From contig JAISOY010000120.1 of NCBI GenBank assembly GCA_031275285.1, positions 1 through 64,000 of the forward strand: 64,000 bases of DNA, given 5' to 3'. Position 1 is the first letter of the stretch, and every line of letters begins with the position of its first letter. Below are positions 43,876 through 54,617 of the stretch, piece by piece. The DNA is from Bacteroidales bacterium. GTDB taxonomy: Bacteria; Bacteroidota; Bacteroidia; Bacteroidales; UBA4181. The notes below the pieces were generated by a model that made no database searches, was not told where the DNA came from, and was given only the letters and a program-made list of their open reading frames with translations. Position numbers and translations under genes: made by a program.

Positions 43876-45474
43876 TTACAGTTTAGGACCTGCAGAAATC
43901 AGGGCTTTACCTGCTTCAGTATCTGTATATTGCTCAAAATTTTTGATATACTTGGCAGCAAGTGATTTTGCTTTTTCTTCCCAATCCGATACATTGGAAT
44001 ATGTTTCACGAGGATCGAGGATACCTGTAGAAACATTATTCAATGCCTTAGGAGCTACCAGGTTCAGAATAGGAATATTCACTTTATCCGCTTTCTCGAT
44101 CGATCCGTCAATAATAGCGTCGATAATGGCACGGGTATCTTTAATAGAGATACGTTTTCCGGTACCATTCCATCCTGTATTTACCAAATATGCAGTGGCA
44201 TTATGCTTTTTCATTTTATCCGCCAATACCTTTGCATATACTGTCGGATGCAATGTTAAGAAAGCTTCGCCAAACGCAGGAGAGAAAGAAGGAACAGGCT
44301 CTGTAATACCCCGTTCTGTACCAGCCAGTTTAGAAGTATAACCACAAAGGAAATGGTATTGAGCCGATTTTTCATCCAGAATAGATACCGGAGGCAACAC
44401 ACCGAAGGCATCAGCACTTAAATATATAATTTTGGATGCATGTCCTGCTTTCGAAGGAAGAACGATTTTGTTGATATAATAAATAGGATAAGAAACCCGG
44501 GTATTTTCTGTCTTTGAAGCAGCTTTTGAATAGTCAGGGGTACCGTCCGCTTTTACAGTAACATTTTCCAATAAAGCATCGCGCCTGATAGCTCTCCAGA
44601 TATCCGGTTCATTTTCTTCACTCAGATCCACTACTTTTGCATAGCAACCGCCTTCGTAGTTAAATACACCATGATCATCCCAACCATGTTCATCATCACC
44701 GATCAGGTAACGTTTCGGGTCGGCAGATAGAGTCGTTTTACCTGTACCCGACAAACCGAAGAACACAGCTACGTCACCTTCTTCACCAACGTTGGCAGAA
44801 CAGTGCATAGAAGCGATTCCCTTCAATGGCAGGTAGAAGTTCATTAATGAGAAAATACCTTTCTTCATTTCACCGCCATACCAGGTACCACCGATTACCG
44901 CCATCTTTTGTGAAAGATTAAAAAGAACAAATACTTCGGAATTCAATCCATGTTCTTTCCATTTTGGATTGGTTACTTTAGAACCATTCATCACAACAAA
45001 ATCCGGTTCGCCGAAGTTAGCTAACTCATATAAAGAAGGACGAATAAACATATTGGTTACAAAATGTGCCTGCCATGCTACTTCCATGATGAAGCGGACT
45101 TTCATGCGGGTATCTACATTGGTACCGCAAAAGCAATCCACTACATATAATTTCTTGGTCGAGCCCAGTTTTTCAGTTACCAGACCTTTGCAAAAATCCC
45201 AAACTCCGCTATTGATAGGACGGTTAATGGTACCATCCCACCACATATGTTTATCGGTGATCTCATCTTTTACAAAATACTTATCTTTAGGGGAACGGCC
45301 TGTGAAAATACCTGTGTCAACAGAAACCGCACCGGTTGAAGTTAATACGCCTCTTTCGAATCCTTCATTTTTAGGATCAACTTCAGCTTGATAAAGCTGC
45401 TCGTACGTCGGATTATGGACTATCTCAATATTGCCAGTATTGATGCCATACTTACTTAAATCTATTTTAGACAT
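43876..45474 (-). CDS. pckA: Phosphoenolpyruvate carboxykinase (ATP)
   Basis: This 532-residue enzyme interconverts oxaloacetate and PEP with ATP/ADP. In Bacteroidales it runs mainly in the CO2-fixing direction toward succinate. Motifs: [10 protein letters not shown] (start), the kinase loop [26 protein letters not shown] metal site, [21 protein letters not shown] on the minus strand (45585-45578) could be its -7 box with a leader of about 100 bases. A strong terminator follows. Confidence 0.97.
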   Translation of the reverse strand: MSKIDLSKYGINTGNIEIVHNPTYEQLYQAEVDPKNEGFERGVLTSTGAVSVDTGIFTGRSPKDKYFVKDEITDKHMWWDGTINRPINSGVWDFCKGLVTEKLGSTKKLYVVDCFCGTNVDTRMKVRFIMEVAWQAHFVTNMFIRPSLYELANFGEPDFVVMNGSKVTNPKWKEHGLNSEVFVLFNLSQKMAVIGGTWYGGEMKKGIFSLMNFYLPLKGIASMHCSANVGEEGDVAVFFGLSGTGKTTLSADPKRYLIGDDEHGWDDHGVFNYEGGCYAKVVDLSEENEPDIWRAIRRDALLENVTVKADGTPDYSKAASKTENTRVSYPIYYINKIVLPSKAGHASKIIYLSADAFGVLPPVSILDEKSAQYHFLCGYTSKLAGTERGITEPVPSFSPAFGEAFLTLHPTVYAKVLADKMKKHNATAYLVNTGWNGTGKRISIKDTRAIIDAIIDGSIEKADKVNIPILNLVAPKALNNVSTGILDPRETYSNVSDWEEKAKSLAAKYIKNFEQYTDTEAGKALISAGPKL

Positions 45475-45643
45475 TTTTGTTAATTAAAGTGATTATTATA
45501 TTATGTTATACTTCTTACATACAAGGCAATGTGAAAGATTTCCGGTAATTGGCAAATGCCCCTTATCCTGCACGATACAAATATAGTAAATTAATGAAAA
45601 ACCTCTATTTTTTATCATATTTTTTTAAATTATCCGTATTTGA

Positions 45644-45673
45644 TTGTTGTTTCTCAAAAAACGATTAATTTTG
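45644..45673 (+). promoter_or_regulatory. tRNA-Gln promoter
   Basis: TTG (45644-45646), 19 bases, TAATTTTG (45666-45673), 12 bases before the tRNA. Same boxes and spacing as in front of the other tRNA. Confidence 0.7.
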
Positions 45674-45684
45674 CAGTCGGAAAT

Positions 45685-45755
45685 TGCCCTGTTGTGTAAT
45701 GGTAGCACCGCAGATTCTGGTTCTGTTTGTCTGGGTTCGAATCCTAGCGGGGCAA
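45685..45755 (+). tRNA. tRNA-Gln (anticodon CUG)
   Basis: Acceptor TGCCCTG/CGGGGCA, anticodon stem GCAGA/TCTGT with loop TTCTGGT (anticodon CTG), T arm CTGGG-TTCGAAT-CCTAG, discriminator A, CCA not encoded. Recognises CAG. Confidence 0.9.
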
Positions 45756-45788
45756 CAATGTGAATAGCAAATATTTACCTTCAAACAA

Positions 45789-45820
45789 AAAAAGAGTATC
45801 TGGATTCAGGTACTCTTTTT
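45789..45820. terminator. Terminator after tRNA-Gln
   Basis: AAAAAGAGTA (45789-45798) pairs with TACTCTTTTT (45811-45820). It has T runs on both strands. Confidence 0.85.
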
Positions 45821-45850
45821 TGTTGCTTCATCTGTGAAACTTACTTTCAA

Positions 45851-45883
45851 AAAGGTACTGTAATATCACTTTACAGCACCTTT
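45851..45883 (-). terminator. Terminator of the sugar-kinase gene
   Basis: AAAGGTACTGTAA (45851-45863) pairs with TTACAGCACCTTT (45871-45883) with one mismatch, followed by TTTTTG on the minus strand. Confidence 0.75.
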
Positions 45884-45898
45884 AATATTGATATATAA

Positions 45899-47002
45899 CT
45901 ATGCATTTGCGACTGCTTCCGATACAATCTGTTGCATTTGGTCGAACTTATCCTCCATATCCTGCAATAACTTGAATTGTGCTAATGTACGTTCCCAGTT
46001 ATGTTCGGGAGAATGTATCTTATAGTATAGGTCACCATCAAGGTAATCGGCAAAAAAACGAACAGTCTGCATGTACGTCAATAATTTAGCCCCAAAAGCA
46101 AGATTTTCAATCTCAACAGGCGTAAGGAATGGTTTGGCTTTCTCAAGGTAACCTTTGGTATAAGCCTCAAAAATATCCATATTAATGGATACTTTGCTCA
46201 AATCTGTATCATCTTCTTTACCTGTATTGGCGCCGGTACGCATAAAATCCCCAAAATCACTCAGAACATACCCGGGCATTACCGTATCAAGGTCAACGAC
46301 ACATAACACCTGTCCGTCTTTATCAAACAATACATTATTTACTTTTGTATCGCAATGATTGATGCGCTTGGGTAACTTACCTTCCCGGTACATCCGTTCA
46401 GCCTTACACATTTCTTCGGCACGCTTTTCAATTTCATCGACCATGAATTTCGTTTTTTCCAAACGACCGGCCTTGTTGTCTTTAACAGCTTGCCTGAATG
46501 TTTCCAGACGTGCTTCCATATTATGAAAATTAGGTATGGTCTCTGCCAGAGGTTCTCCCGGCAAATCGGCCAGCATCGCCTGGAAATCGCCAAAAGCCTT
46601 TCCTGCCTGATAGGAAAATTCCGGATTAACGATATCATAACTAAAACTATCAGGGATAAAATATAATATTCGCCAGTAATTCCCCTCGTTGTCTTTGTAA
46701 AAAAGCTGGTTATCCTTGGTAGGTATCAACTGCAGCACACGGTTCTGAACATCTTTTACCCCGGCCTTTATCAGTTTTTCCTTAATATGGTTGGTTACGC
46801 GGAGAATATTATTCTGCAGTGCCGGTACATCTTTAAAGATATAATGGTTAATACGCTGCAATACATATTCCGGTGCACTTGCCGGAGTGGTTTCTACTTT
46901 GTATGAATCATTAATATGTCCTGCTCCAAGTGGCTTTACACTTTTCACATCACCTTGTATATTAAACCGTTCTACTATCAACTTTAATTGTTGCTCATTC
47001 AT
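45899..47002 (-). CDS. APH-fold kinase resembling N-acetylhexosamine 1-kinase
   Basis: This 367-residue cytoplasmic kinase of the aminoglycoside phosphotransferase fold has the catalytic loop HCDTKVNNVLFD and metal motif VVDLDTVMPG, then DFGDFMRTGANTGKEDD. This set is typical of NahK-like enzymes, which phosphorylate GlcNAc/GalNAc at C1 in lacto-N-biose use. Bacteroidales homologues are common; exact sugar is not proven. Glycine-rich-loop region is LGAGHINDSYKV. It is monocistronic between two terminators and the hydrolase gene. Confidence 0.85.
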   Translation of the reverse strand: MNEQQLKLIVERFNIQGDVKSVKPLGAGHINDSYKVETTPASAPEYVLQRINHYIFKDVPALQNNILRVTNHIKEKLIKAGVKDVQNRVLQLIPTKDNQLFYKDNEGNYWRILYFIPDSFSYDIVNPEFSYQAGKAFGDFQAMLADLPGEPLAETIPNFHNMEARLETFRQAVKDNKAGRLEKTKFMVDEIEKRAEEMCKAERMYREGKLPKRINHCDTKVNNVLFDKDGQVLCVVDLDTVMPGYVLSDFGDFMRTGANTGKEDDTDLSKVSINMDIFEAYTKGYLEKAKPFLTPVEIENLAFGAKLLTYMQTVRFFADYLDGDLYYKIHSPEHNWERTLAQFKLLQDMEDKFDQMQQIVSEAVANA

Positions 47003-47117
47003 AATGTTCTTTTTTGGTGGTTAGGATACAATTAATTTTTGTAAGGGATAACACTTATCTAATAGCCAATCCGCTAATGACAAATATAAGTAATTGAAAC
47101 GGTGAAAAAAATGATTT

Positions 47118-47870
47118 CTATTCGTTTTTTGTATCTTTCACTTTTTTTAAGAATACCATCAATGACATCCAACATTCATTAGATGTAGGGTTAATATCGT
47201 GTAGTGCAGCAATTCCCTGTGCTCCGTTACCAAAAGACGGCTGAAAACGGGTGATAAATGACTGTGGTATATTTTCCAATAAATTGGTCACAAAAGGATA
47301 TTCATGTTGTGTAGTAGCTACAAAAAGTAATGTATTAAAACCTGAAAGCCACTCTCTTACAGATATAGTGGGTCCAAAATATTCTCCCGGACTAAATGCG
47401 GCCACTGCTGCAATCTTTTTATCCTGGTTGGCAATTTTCATCGCCAATGATGCAGAGAAAGTACTTCCAATAAGAATAATACATTGATTATGTGATGTTT
47501 TTGAAATGTAATCAATAGATGCGACCATGTCTTTTTCACAATCCGACATAGTAGACGGAAAATCTTTCTGCCGGGCAAGCTCAGAAGTTTCATTCCTAAT
47601 ATAGTTGCTTTCTTTACCATACCGTAAATCTACAGCCAGACAATTAAATCCAAGCTTTTGCAATTTCGGTGCAATATCGCGATATTCCCCCCTACTTTCG
47701 TTTTCTCCATGAAAGAGGATAATATGCGGACTATTTTTGTCGACACGATATAGATCGGCAGTCACAGTCAAATGATCCGCAGCTGTAAAAGTAATTTTTC
47801 GTTGTGCAAATGATGTAAGCGAAAATGACAATACAAAACACATGAACAACAGTCTAACTTTTTGAATCAT
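47118..47870 (-). CDS. Exported alpha/beta hydrolase, altered nucleophile motif
   Basis: This 250-residue protein has a signal peptide (1-22) and an alpha/beta-hydrolase fold: HG oxyanion region in HIILFHGENESRGEY, and a nucleophile elbow reading ILIGSTFSASLA, where the usual GxSxG Ser position is occupied by Thr. The late catalytic His could be in ALHDINP. The change may lower or abolish activity. It lies near atpC on the same strand (55-base gap), but their link is unclear. Confidence 0.75.
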   Translation of the reverse strand: MIQKVRLLFMCFVLSFSLTSFAQRKITFTAADHLTVTADLYRVDKNSPHIILFHGENESRGEYRDIAPKLQKLGFNCLAVDLRYGKESNYIRNETSELARQKDFPSTMSDCEKDMVASIDYISKTSHNQCIILIGSTFSASLAMKIANQDKKIAAVAAFSPGEYFGPTISVREWLSGFNTLLFVATTQHEYPFVTNLLENIPQSFITRFQPSFGNGAQGIAALHDINPTSNECWMSLMVFLKKVKDTKNE

Positions 47871-47925
47871 AACTTATTGATTTTAAGTTAGAGAATATTC
47901 GTATCATAATGCAGAGGGCATCTTA

Positions 47926-48177
47926 TTATTTTCCTTCGATAGAATCTACCAATACTATAATATGGTTATCCTTTACCTCAACTACACCATCAGTAGTTTG
48001 GTAATATTTAATTTCTCCGGTCTCTGTTTCGAACTTAAGTTCTCCGGGTGACAATATTGAAATAATGGCAGCATGATTCTTTAATATTTCAAAAGAACCA
48101 TTGCTACCCGGAACTTTTACCAAATTTACCTCTCCTGAATATACATTCTTTTGAGGTGTCATTATTTCTAAAAGCAT
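47926..48177 (-). CDS. atpC: F-type ATP synthase epsilon subunit, short form
   Basis: This 83-residue protein is only the beta-sandwich domain of the epsilon subunit (IMTPQKNVYSGEVNLVKVPG, FEILKNHAAIISILSPGEL). It lacks the C-terminal helical pair that inhibits ATP hydrolysis in longer forms. Short epsilons are usual in Bacteroidales. It follows atpD by 21 bases. The remaining ATP synthase genes are not here. Confidence 0.94.
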   Translation of the reverse strand: MLLEIMTPQKNVYSGEVNLVKVPGSNGSFEILKNHAAIISILSPGELKFETETGEIKYYQTTDGVVEVKDNHIIVLVDSIEGK

Positions 48178-48198
48178 GATCCGTTTTTATTTAGATAA

Positions 48199-49716
<1,518 letters not shown>

Positions 49717-49928
49717 TTATTTAATACTTCTCAATTTTGAAACCCTAAAGTTAAGGAACAATTTTTAATTTCCGACCAAATAATTTGACATTTATCCACG
49801 CAATAAATATTTACTCTCACAAGATCATTATACTACATAAAAATATAATTATCTCAGAAAGACCCGCGGGGAAATTATCGATTCATCGATTCTATAATTA
49901 AAACGAATGAACAGGCAAAAAGTTAAAA

Positions 49929-52388
49929 TTATTTTTTCACATTATAAAAGTCCCAGGCTAATCGTGAGATATCAGCAATTATAGTAGCATTTGCCTGATC
50001 ATCTTCATCTGAATCTGTTATAAATACAGCTATGATGTAATGGTTATTGCCGGATAAACGTACCACCCCTATATCATTATCTGCCATCTTTATTCCTTCA
50101 TCATTTCTGAGTGAGCTGCCTGATTTATGGCCGACAATTGCTGTTTTAGGTAATTTTCCTTTGATTTTATCAGATCCGACAGAAGAGGTACTCATTAGTT
50201 TCCACAAAAAATTACGGCTACTCTCCGACAATATATCTTGCCTGTCAAGAATGGCTAATGCCTTTACCGCAGAATACGGGGTGGTCCAATTATTCAACAT
50301 TTTTCCTGCATCCTCATGCATCTCCTGCTCCGTATTAACGATGGAAATATCGTTAACCCCGATACTCTTCACAATCTGCTCCACTCTTTTAGGACCGTTC
50401 ATGAGCTTCAGAAGTATATCACAGGCATTATTGTCACTTTTAGAAACCATATATTCCAGTAACTCGGACAGGGTAAGGTTAACGTTTCCCTCCGGATGCT
50501 CATCCCTCAATGGACTATGTGTATCAGGTATCAGCTCCTCCTTGGTTACAAGTATCTTCTGATCCAGCTTCATACGGCCAAAGTCTACCAGCCTTAAAAC
50601 AGACAGTGCTATATGGTACTTATAAACGCTTGCCATCGGAAAATGAAAATGACGATCAAACGTTAGTGTATCGTTGTCTCTCGAATCCATAATGGCCACA
50701 CCTATCCTGGCCTTTTTACCTTGAATTAATATTTTGATCCTGTTCCTGAGAGAATCTATTGTCTCGGACTGGGCAAAATTAACGATACCCAATGTATCTT
50801 CATCATTCATTACTATTCGTTCCCCCCAATGGAATATTTCATTTTTATCCAAAGGGCGATGCTTGACCAGCCAGTTGAAACCAGTAAGGGTTAATTCTGT
50901 AGGATTAAACTCATTCTCTGGTATCAACTCTAAATCAGAAGGCCCTAGATGACTGACTTTTTCTGCTTTACGATCATTGATAGTGATGTCCATATCCGGA
51001 CTGGATGATTTATTGACCCCGGTATAATCCTCTCCATCTTTAACATAATATATGGCTTCTCCGTCTCCGAATACCTTAACCCTGAATAACTCATTATCAT
51101 CCCTGAAGAATCCTACTATTCTCTTTCCACGTATCTGGTTGAAACCCACCGTATCTTCCTGAGAAACTATGAATCCTTTATTTAATAAATTCATTTGCTT
51201 GGGTTTCTGCCTTTCGGTTTCTATTTCAATATATTCGGCTGTCATCTGGTTATCCTGCGACCATATTACAGGAAGGGTAAACATCCGGATCACCGAATCT
51301 TGAAGTGACATAGCCAGCGAATCGCACATGCCCTGCATATCCAGACTGTAAAATTTCACCTTATTATAAGCTTTCATGATCTTAAAGCCGGATGTATCAA
51401 CATCTGACCGCAATGTATCAGAATGCATAAAAAGAGAGTCTTTTTCACCCGTCATGATCAACATTGCCTGATCGGTAAGCCAAGCCTTTTCAGATACATT
51501 ATTGTAAGCCCCTTTTTGTCCTTGCAGGATGATATTATTGGTAGTATCTACAATTACAATGTTACTGAATGCCCGGCCATTTCCGGTTTGACTTTCATAA
51601 TACAAAGTATCGGCATTGACCGTAGTACTTCCGCTTTTTATCCAAGCATTCTTCCTGAAAAGCGCTACCGTATCATTGGTATTGTACCAGCCAAGTTCGC
51701 AGAATATAGTGTCTTTCTCATTCACAACATGGGTAGGGCCAACAAAATCAGCAATTTTTGTTTGTACATTATAATTCAGGGTATCTGTTATGATTGTATA
51801 ATCCGGGGTATTGAGTACCACATCTTTCTTAAAATAGAACATACTAATGTCCCTATAGTAATGCCCTTTTTTGCTGACCATATGGTTTCCCTTATTGAAT
51901 ATATCTGCTCCTACTACATAATAAGCAATATTTGTACTCAGGTCATAATACAAATGCTGGGTTTTCATAATAGCATCCTGATCTTCCAGAACAACATTAC
52001 CCCATATCTCAGAAAAACTATCATCTCCCTGGTATTTAGCGAAATCCCCATCTACCGTACTTCCATCACTTTTTATAATATGCACGCGGCTAAATGCATC
52101 CAAACGATTTGTCTCGCTAAAATAATATGCACTATCACACGTCATGGTAATATCTCCATGCACCATTACCACACTATCAATCAAACGCATAGCATCTGGA
52201 GATATATCCGGTGCAGGCCTGCCTAGTGCATAGGAAACATATATTTCCTTAACTTCCGTGTCAGTTTGGGCCGATAAAGATATTGCCTGGAATAAAAAAA
52301 CAGATATGATACATACATGTAAAAAGATCTTATACAATGTACAATGATGCTTCGTACATGATGTATTCTCGGTCATATCTTGTTTCAT
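49929..52388 (-). CDS. OstA/LptA-like protein fused to class A beta-lactamase
   Basis: This 819-residue protein has a signal peptide (about 20-40). An OstA/LptA-like beta-jellyroll follows (about 45-520: HGDITMTCDSAYYF, GNVVLEDQDAI, LTGFNWLVKHRPLDKNEIF), a family that carries lipopolysaccharide across the periplasm. From about residue 545 the same frame is a class A beta-lactamase of the CfxA/PER-like subclass: S587-V-Y-K590, S651-D-N653, omega-loop Glu in TEQEMHED (685-693) followed by NNWTTP, and K755-S-G757. All catalytic positions are kept. It starts two bases after the SurA-like gene, so it is the last gene of that operon. The fusion is highly unusual. Confidence 0.88.
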   Translation of the reverse strand: MKQDMTENTSCTKHHCTLYKIFLHVCIISVFLFQAISLSAQTDTEVKEIYVSYALGRPAPDISPDAMRLIDSVVMVHGDITMTCDSAYYFSETNRLDAFSRVHIIKSDGSTVDGDFAKYQGDDSFSEIWGNVVLEDQDAIMKTQHLYYDLSTNIAYYVVGADIFNKGNHMVSKKGHYYRDISMFYFKKDVVLNTPDYTIITDTLNYNVQTKIADFVGPTHVVNEKDTIFCELGWYNTNDTVALFRKNAWIKSGSTTVNADTLYYESQTGNGRAFSNIVIVDTTNNIILQGQKGAYNNVSEKAWLTDQAMLIMTGEKDSLFMHSDTLRSDVDTSGFKIMKAYNKVKFYSLDMQGMCDSLAMSLQDSVIRMFTLPVIWSQDNQMTAEYIEIETERQKPKQMNLLNKGFIVSQEDTVGFNQIRGKRIVGFFRDDNELFRVKVFGDGEAIYYVKDGEDYTGVNKSSSPDMDITINDRKAEKVSHLGPSDLELIPENEFNPTELTLTGFNWLVKHRPLDKNEIFHWGERIVMNDEDTLGIVNFAQSETIDSLRNRIKILIQGKKARIGVAIMDSRDNDTLTFDRHFHFPMASVYKYHIALSVLRLVDFGRMKLDQKILVTKEELIPDTHSPLRDEHPEGNVNLTLSELLEYMVSKSDNNACDILLKLMNGPKRVEQIVKSIGVNDISIVNTEQEMHEDAGKMLNNWTTPYSAVKALAILDRQDILSESSRNFLWKLMSTSSVGSDKIKGKLPKTAIVGHKSGSSLRNDEGIKMADNDIGVVRLSGNNHYIIAVFITDSDEDDQANATIIADISRLAWDFYNVKK

Positions 52389-52390
52389 GC

Positions 52391-53731
52391 TTATTTCAAC
52401 CAGTTATTATTATTCAGTCCGCACCTTTTAAAACTGTCATCGATATATATATAACTGCTTTCTATTTTTTCGTTGACCCAATCTTCGATAACAGACATCG
52501 ATTTATTCTGCTGTGTGATACTTTGGAGATATGTATAGTCTTCTTTCAGGTTTGCCCGATGAGGATCTGTTAATGAATTAACCTTTAATATTTTATAAAC
52601 CGGTCTTTGCTTTTCATCTTTTGATTCGAAAGGAGCCGATATCTCTCCTATTTTTAAATTTTTGATTACCTCATAATCAGATTTTTCCAAATGATTCATT
52701 TCAAAAGAAGTACTAAAATCATTTGGATTAATCATTACGCCTCCGTTGAAACGTGTATTTTCATCCTGGGAAAAATACAAAACAGCTTTATCCCAATCAA
52801 TTTTTTCTTCCTTAATTAACTTAGCCACGCTGTCTAACCGTTGAGTTACAGTTTCAATAGCTTCAGGGTTGAGCTTGGGTTTCTTTATTATATGGCGTGT
52901 ATTTACCTGATCCCCTCTTTTATCAATCAACTGTATAATATGGTAACCGAATTGTGTTTCAACGATACGGGATACATCTCCTTTATTTTTCAAGGCCCAT
53001 GCAGCTTTTACATATTCCGGATCAAGGCCTTCCCCTTTACTCTGAAAGCCAATTTCCCCCCCGGTACGTACAGCTGCAGGTTCTTCAGAATAGAGAACAG
53101 CCAGTGTCCGGAAACTTCTACCGTTGATAATCTCTTTTCTCATATTAAGCAATTCCTGACGGACCTCGCTAATCGCTTCATCGCTGTAAGGCGGATACAT
53201 CACTAACTGGGCAACCTCTACCTGGCCATTGATCAATGGAATACTATCCTTGGGTATTTTATTATAAAAACTACGTACTTCAGATGGAGTAACTTTAACA
53301 TCTTTCAATATTTCTCCCTGCATTTTCTGGGCAAGCAGTTGGTCGTAAAGCGCACTGCGAAGATCATCTTTTATTTCATAAATACTTTTTTTGAAATATT
53401 CTTCCATCTTTTCCTGTGAACCGGTTTGCCTGATAAAAAATTCCAACCGGCGATTCAGTTCCTGTTCGACTTCACTACCTTCCACCACAAGACTATCAAC
53501 TTCAGCTTGATTCATCATTAATTTCTGGGTCAGCAATTCTTCAAAGATCGAACATTTCATATCACCACGGACAGGTACTCCCTGTAATCTATACTGCAGA
53601 TACATACCTTCAACATCCGATTGTTTGATATGTTTACTTCCTACGATGGCAACTATTTGATCAAGCATATATGGTTGTGCGTAAAGAGACACAGCATACA
53701 GGCCGAGGAACAAAAAAATGATTTTTTTCAT
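52391..53731 (-). CDS. SurA-like periplasmic peptidylprolyl isomerase
   Basis: This 446-residue chaperone (from the ATG at 53731, MKKIIFLFLGLYAVSLYAQ as signal; a longer frame overlaps the preceding gene) has a SurA N-terminal domain (about 20-150, DQIVAIVGSKHIKQSDV), a first parvulin domain (about 165-270, TGGEIGFQSKGEGLDPEYVKAA in parts, QFGYHIIQLIDKRG) and a second, weaker one (about 280-385, FNGGVMINPNDFSTSF). It helps fold outer-membrane proteins. It starts 25 bases after the PPIase-like lipoprotein and ends two bases before the OstA fusion. Confidence 0.9.
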   Translation of the reverse strand: MKKIIFLFLGLYAVSLYAQPYMLDQIVAIVGSKHIKQSDVEGMYLQYRLQGVPVRGDMKCSIFEELLTQKLMMNQAEVDSLVVEGSEVEQELNRRLEFFIRQTGSQEKMEEYFKKSIYEIKDDLRSALYDQLLAQKMQGEILKDVKVTPSEVRSFYNKIPKDSIPLINGQVEVAQLVMYPPYSDEAISEVRQELLNMRKEIINGRSFRTLAVLYSEEPAAVRTGGEIGFQSKGEGLDPEYVKAAWALKNKGDVSRIVETQFGYHIIQLIDKRGDQVNTRHIIKKPKLNPEAIETVTQRLDSVAKLIKEEKIDWDKAVLYFSQDENTRFNGGVMINPNDFSTSFEMNHLEKSDYEVIKNLKIGEISAPFESKDEKQRPVYKILKVNSLTDPHRANLKEDYTYLQSITQQNKSMSVIEDWVNEKIESSYIYIDDSFKRCGLNNNNWLK

Positions 53732-53756
53732 TATATAATTCAATTTACTTGATGTC

Positions 53757-54617
53757 TTAATTAATGGGATATATTTCAAATTGCTTCTTTTTTAAAGCAT
53801 CACTATATATTTTCTTTTCCAGATTGCTGATAAAATCCAGCTTTCTTTTATTGATAATGATATTTTTGACCTTTTCCCTTACAAAAGCTAAAGGCACAAT
53901 ATCTCCAGGCCCTTTTTTCTCCTTGATATTTACCAGAAAGATAAATTTATCATTTTGTTGTTCGATACGATTGCCATTTACAATTTGCTTTGATGCTGCT
54001 TCCGGTTGGGGCAACTCTTTTTCAATATCCGACCAAAAAATCCAGTCATCATTAAAGAAATCACATCTTAATGCATAAGTAGAACAATATTCGGTTAAAC
54101 TTTGGATATCTTTTTCTTTATCAGAAATATACCATCGTTTCACATTGTATACGTTCGGTGCATCGGCAGGTAACTGGATATATAAAGCTTTTACGACGAA
54201 TTCGTTCAAAATAAAATTAGCGGTATTATTGTCATAATAATCCTGTATCTCATCTCCAGATATCGTTGTATCCAATTTTTCATACAACATCTGGTCTTCA
54301 TATTTATAAATTAATAAAGACGTCCGGTATGTTTCTATCTCTTTGGATATATCCAGCTGTTCCTTGGAAAGGTTTATTTCCGCCTTTCTCAAAAGAAGCT
54401 GGGTACTGATCCACTTATCAATATACAATCTAGCCATTGATAGGCTATCTTCTTTACTACTCCCTTTAGGAAATATATGCCTGATATCGCTAAAATACAA
54501 ATTCTTGTTAAAAACCTTTGCCACAACCCTGTCCTCTTTAGAATCCGTGGAACAGGCCTGTAGTAACAGAATAAAGAAAAGAAAGTATATCCCGATATTT
54601 TTGTTCCAATTGACCAT
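53757..54617 (-). CDS. SurA-related lipoprotein lacking a parvulin domain
   Basis: This 286-residue lipoprotein (ATG at 54617, lipobox LLQAC) has SurA-N-like helical regions (RVVAKVFNKNLYFSDI, STQLLLRKAEINLSKEQ) and a parvulin-like framework where the active-site strands are missing or degenerate. It probably works as a holdase partner of its neighbours. Its ATG overlaps the stop of the 5' neighbour by one base (TGATG). A TTG three bases earlier is less likely. Confidence 0.75.
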   Translation of the reverse strand: MVNWNKNIGIYFLFFILLLQACSTDSKEDRVVAKVFNKNLYFSDIRHIFPKGSSKEDSLSMARLYIDKWISTQLLLRKAEINLSKEQLDISKEIETYRTSLLIYKYEDQMLYEKLDTTISGDEIQDYYDNNTANFILNEFVVKALYIQLPADAPNVYNVKRWYISDKEKDIQSLTEYCSTYALRCDFFNDDWIFWSDIEKELPQPEAASKQIVNGNRIEQQNDKFIFLVNIKEKKGPGDIVPLAFVREKVKNIIINKRKLDFISNLEKKIYSDALKKKQFEIYPIN

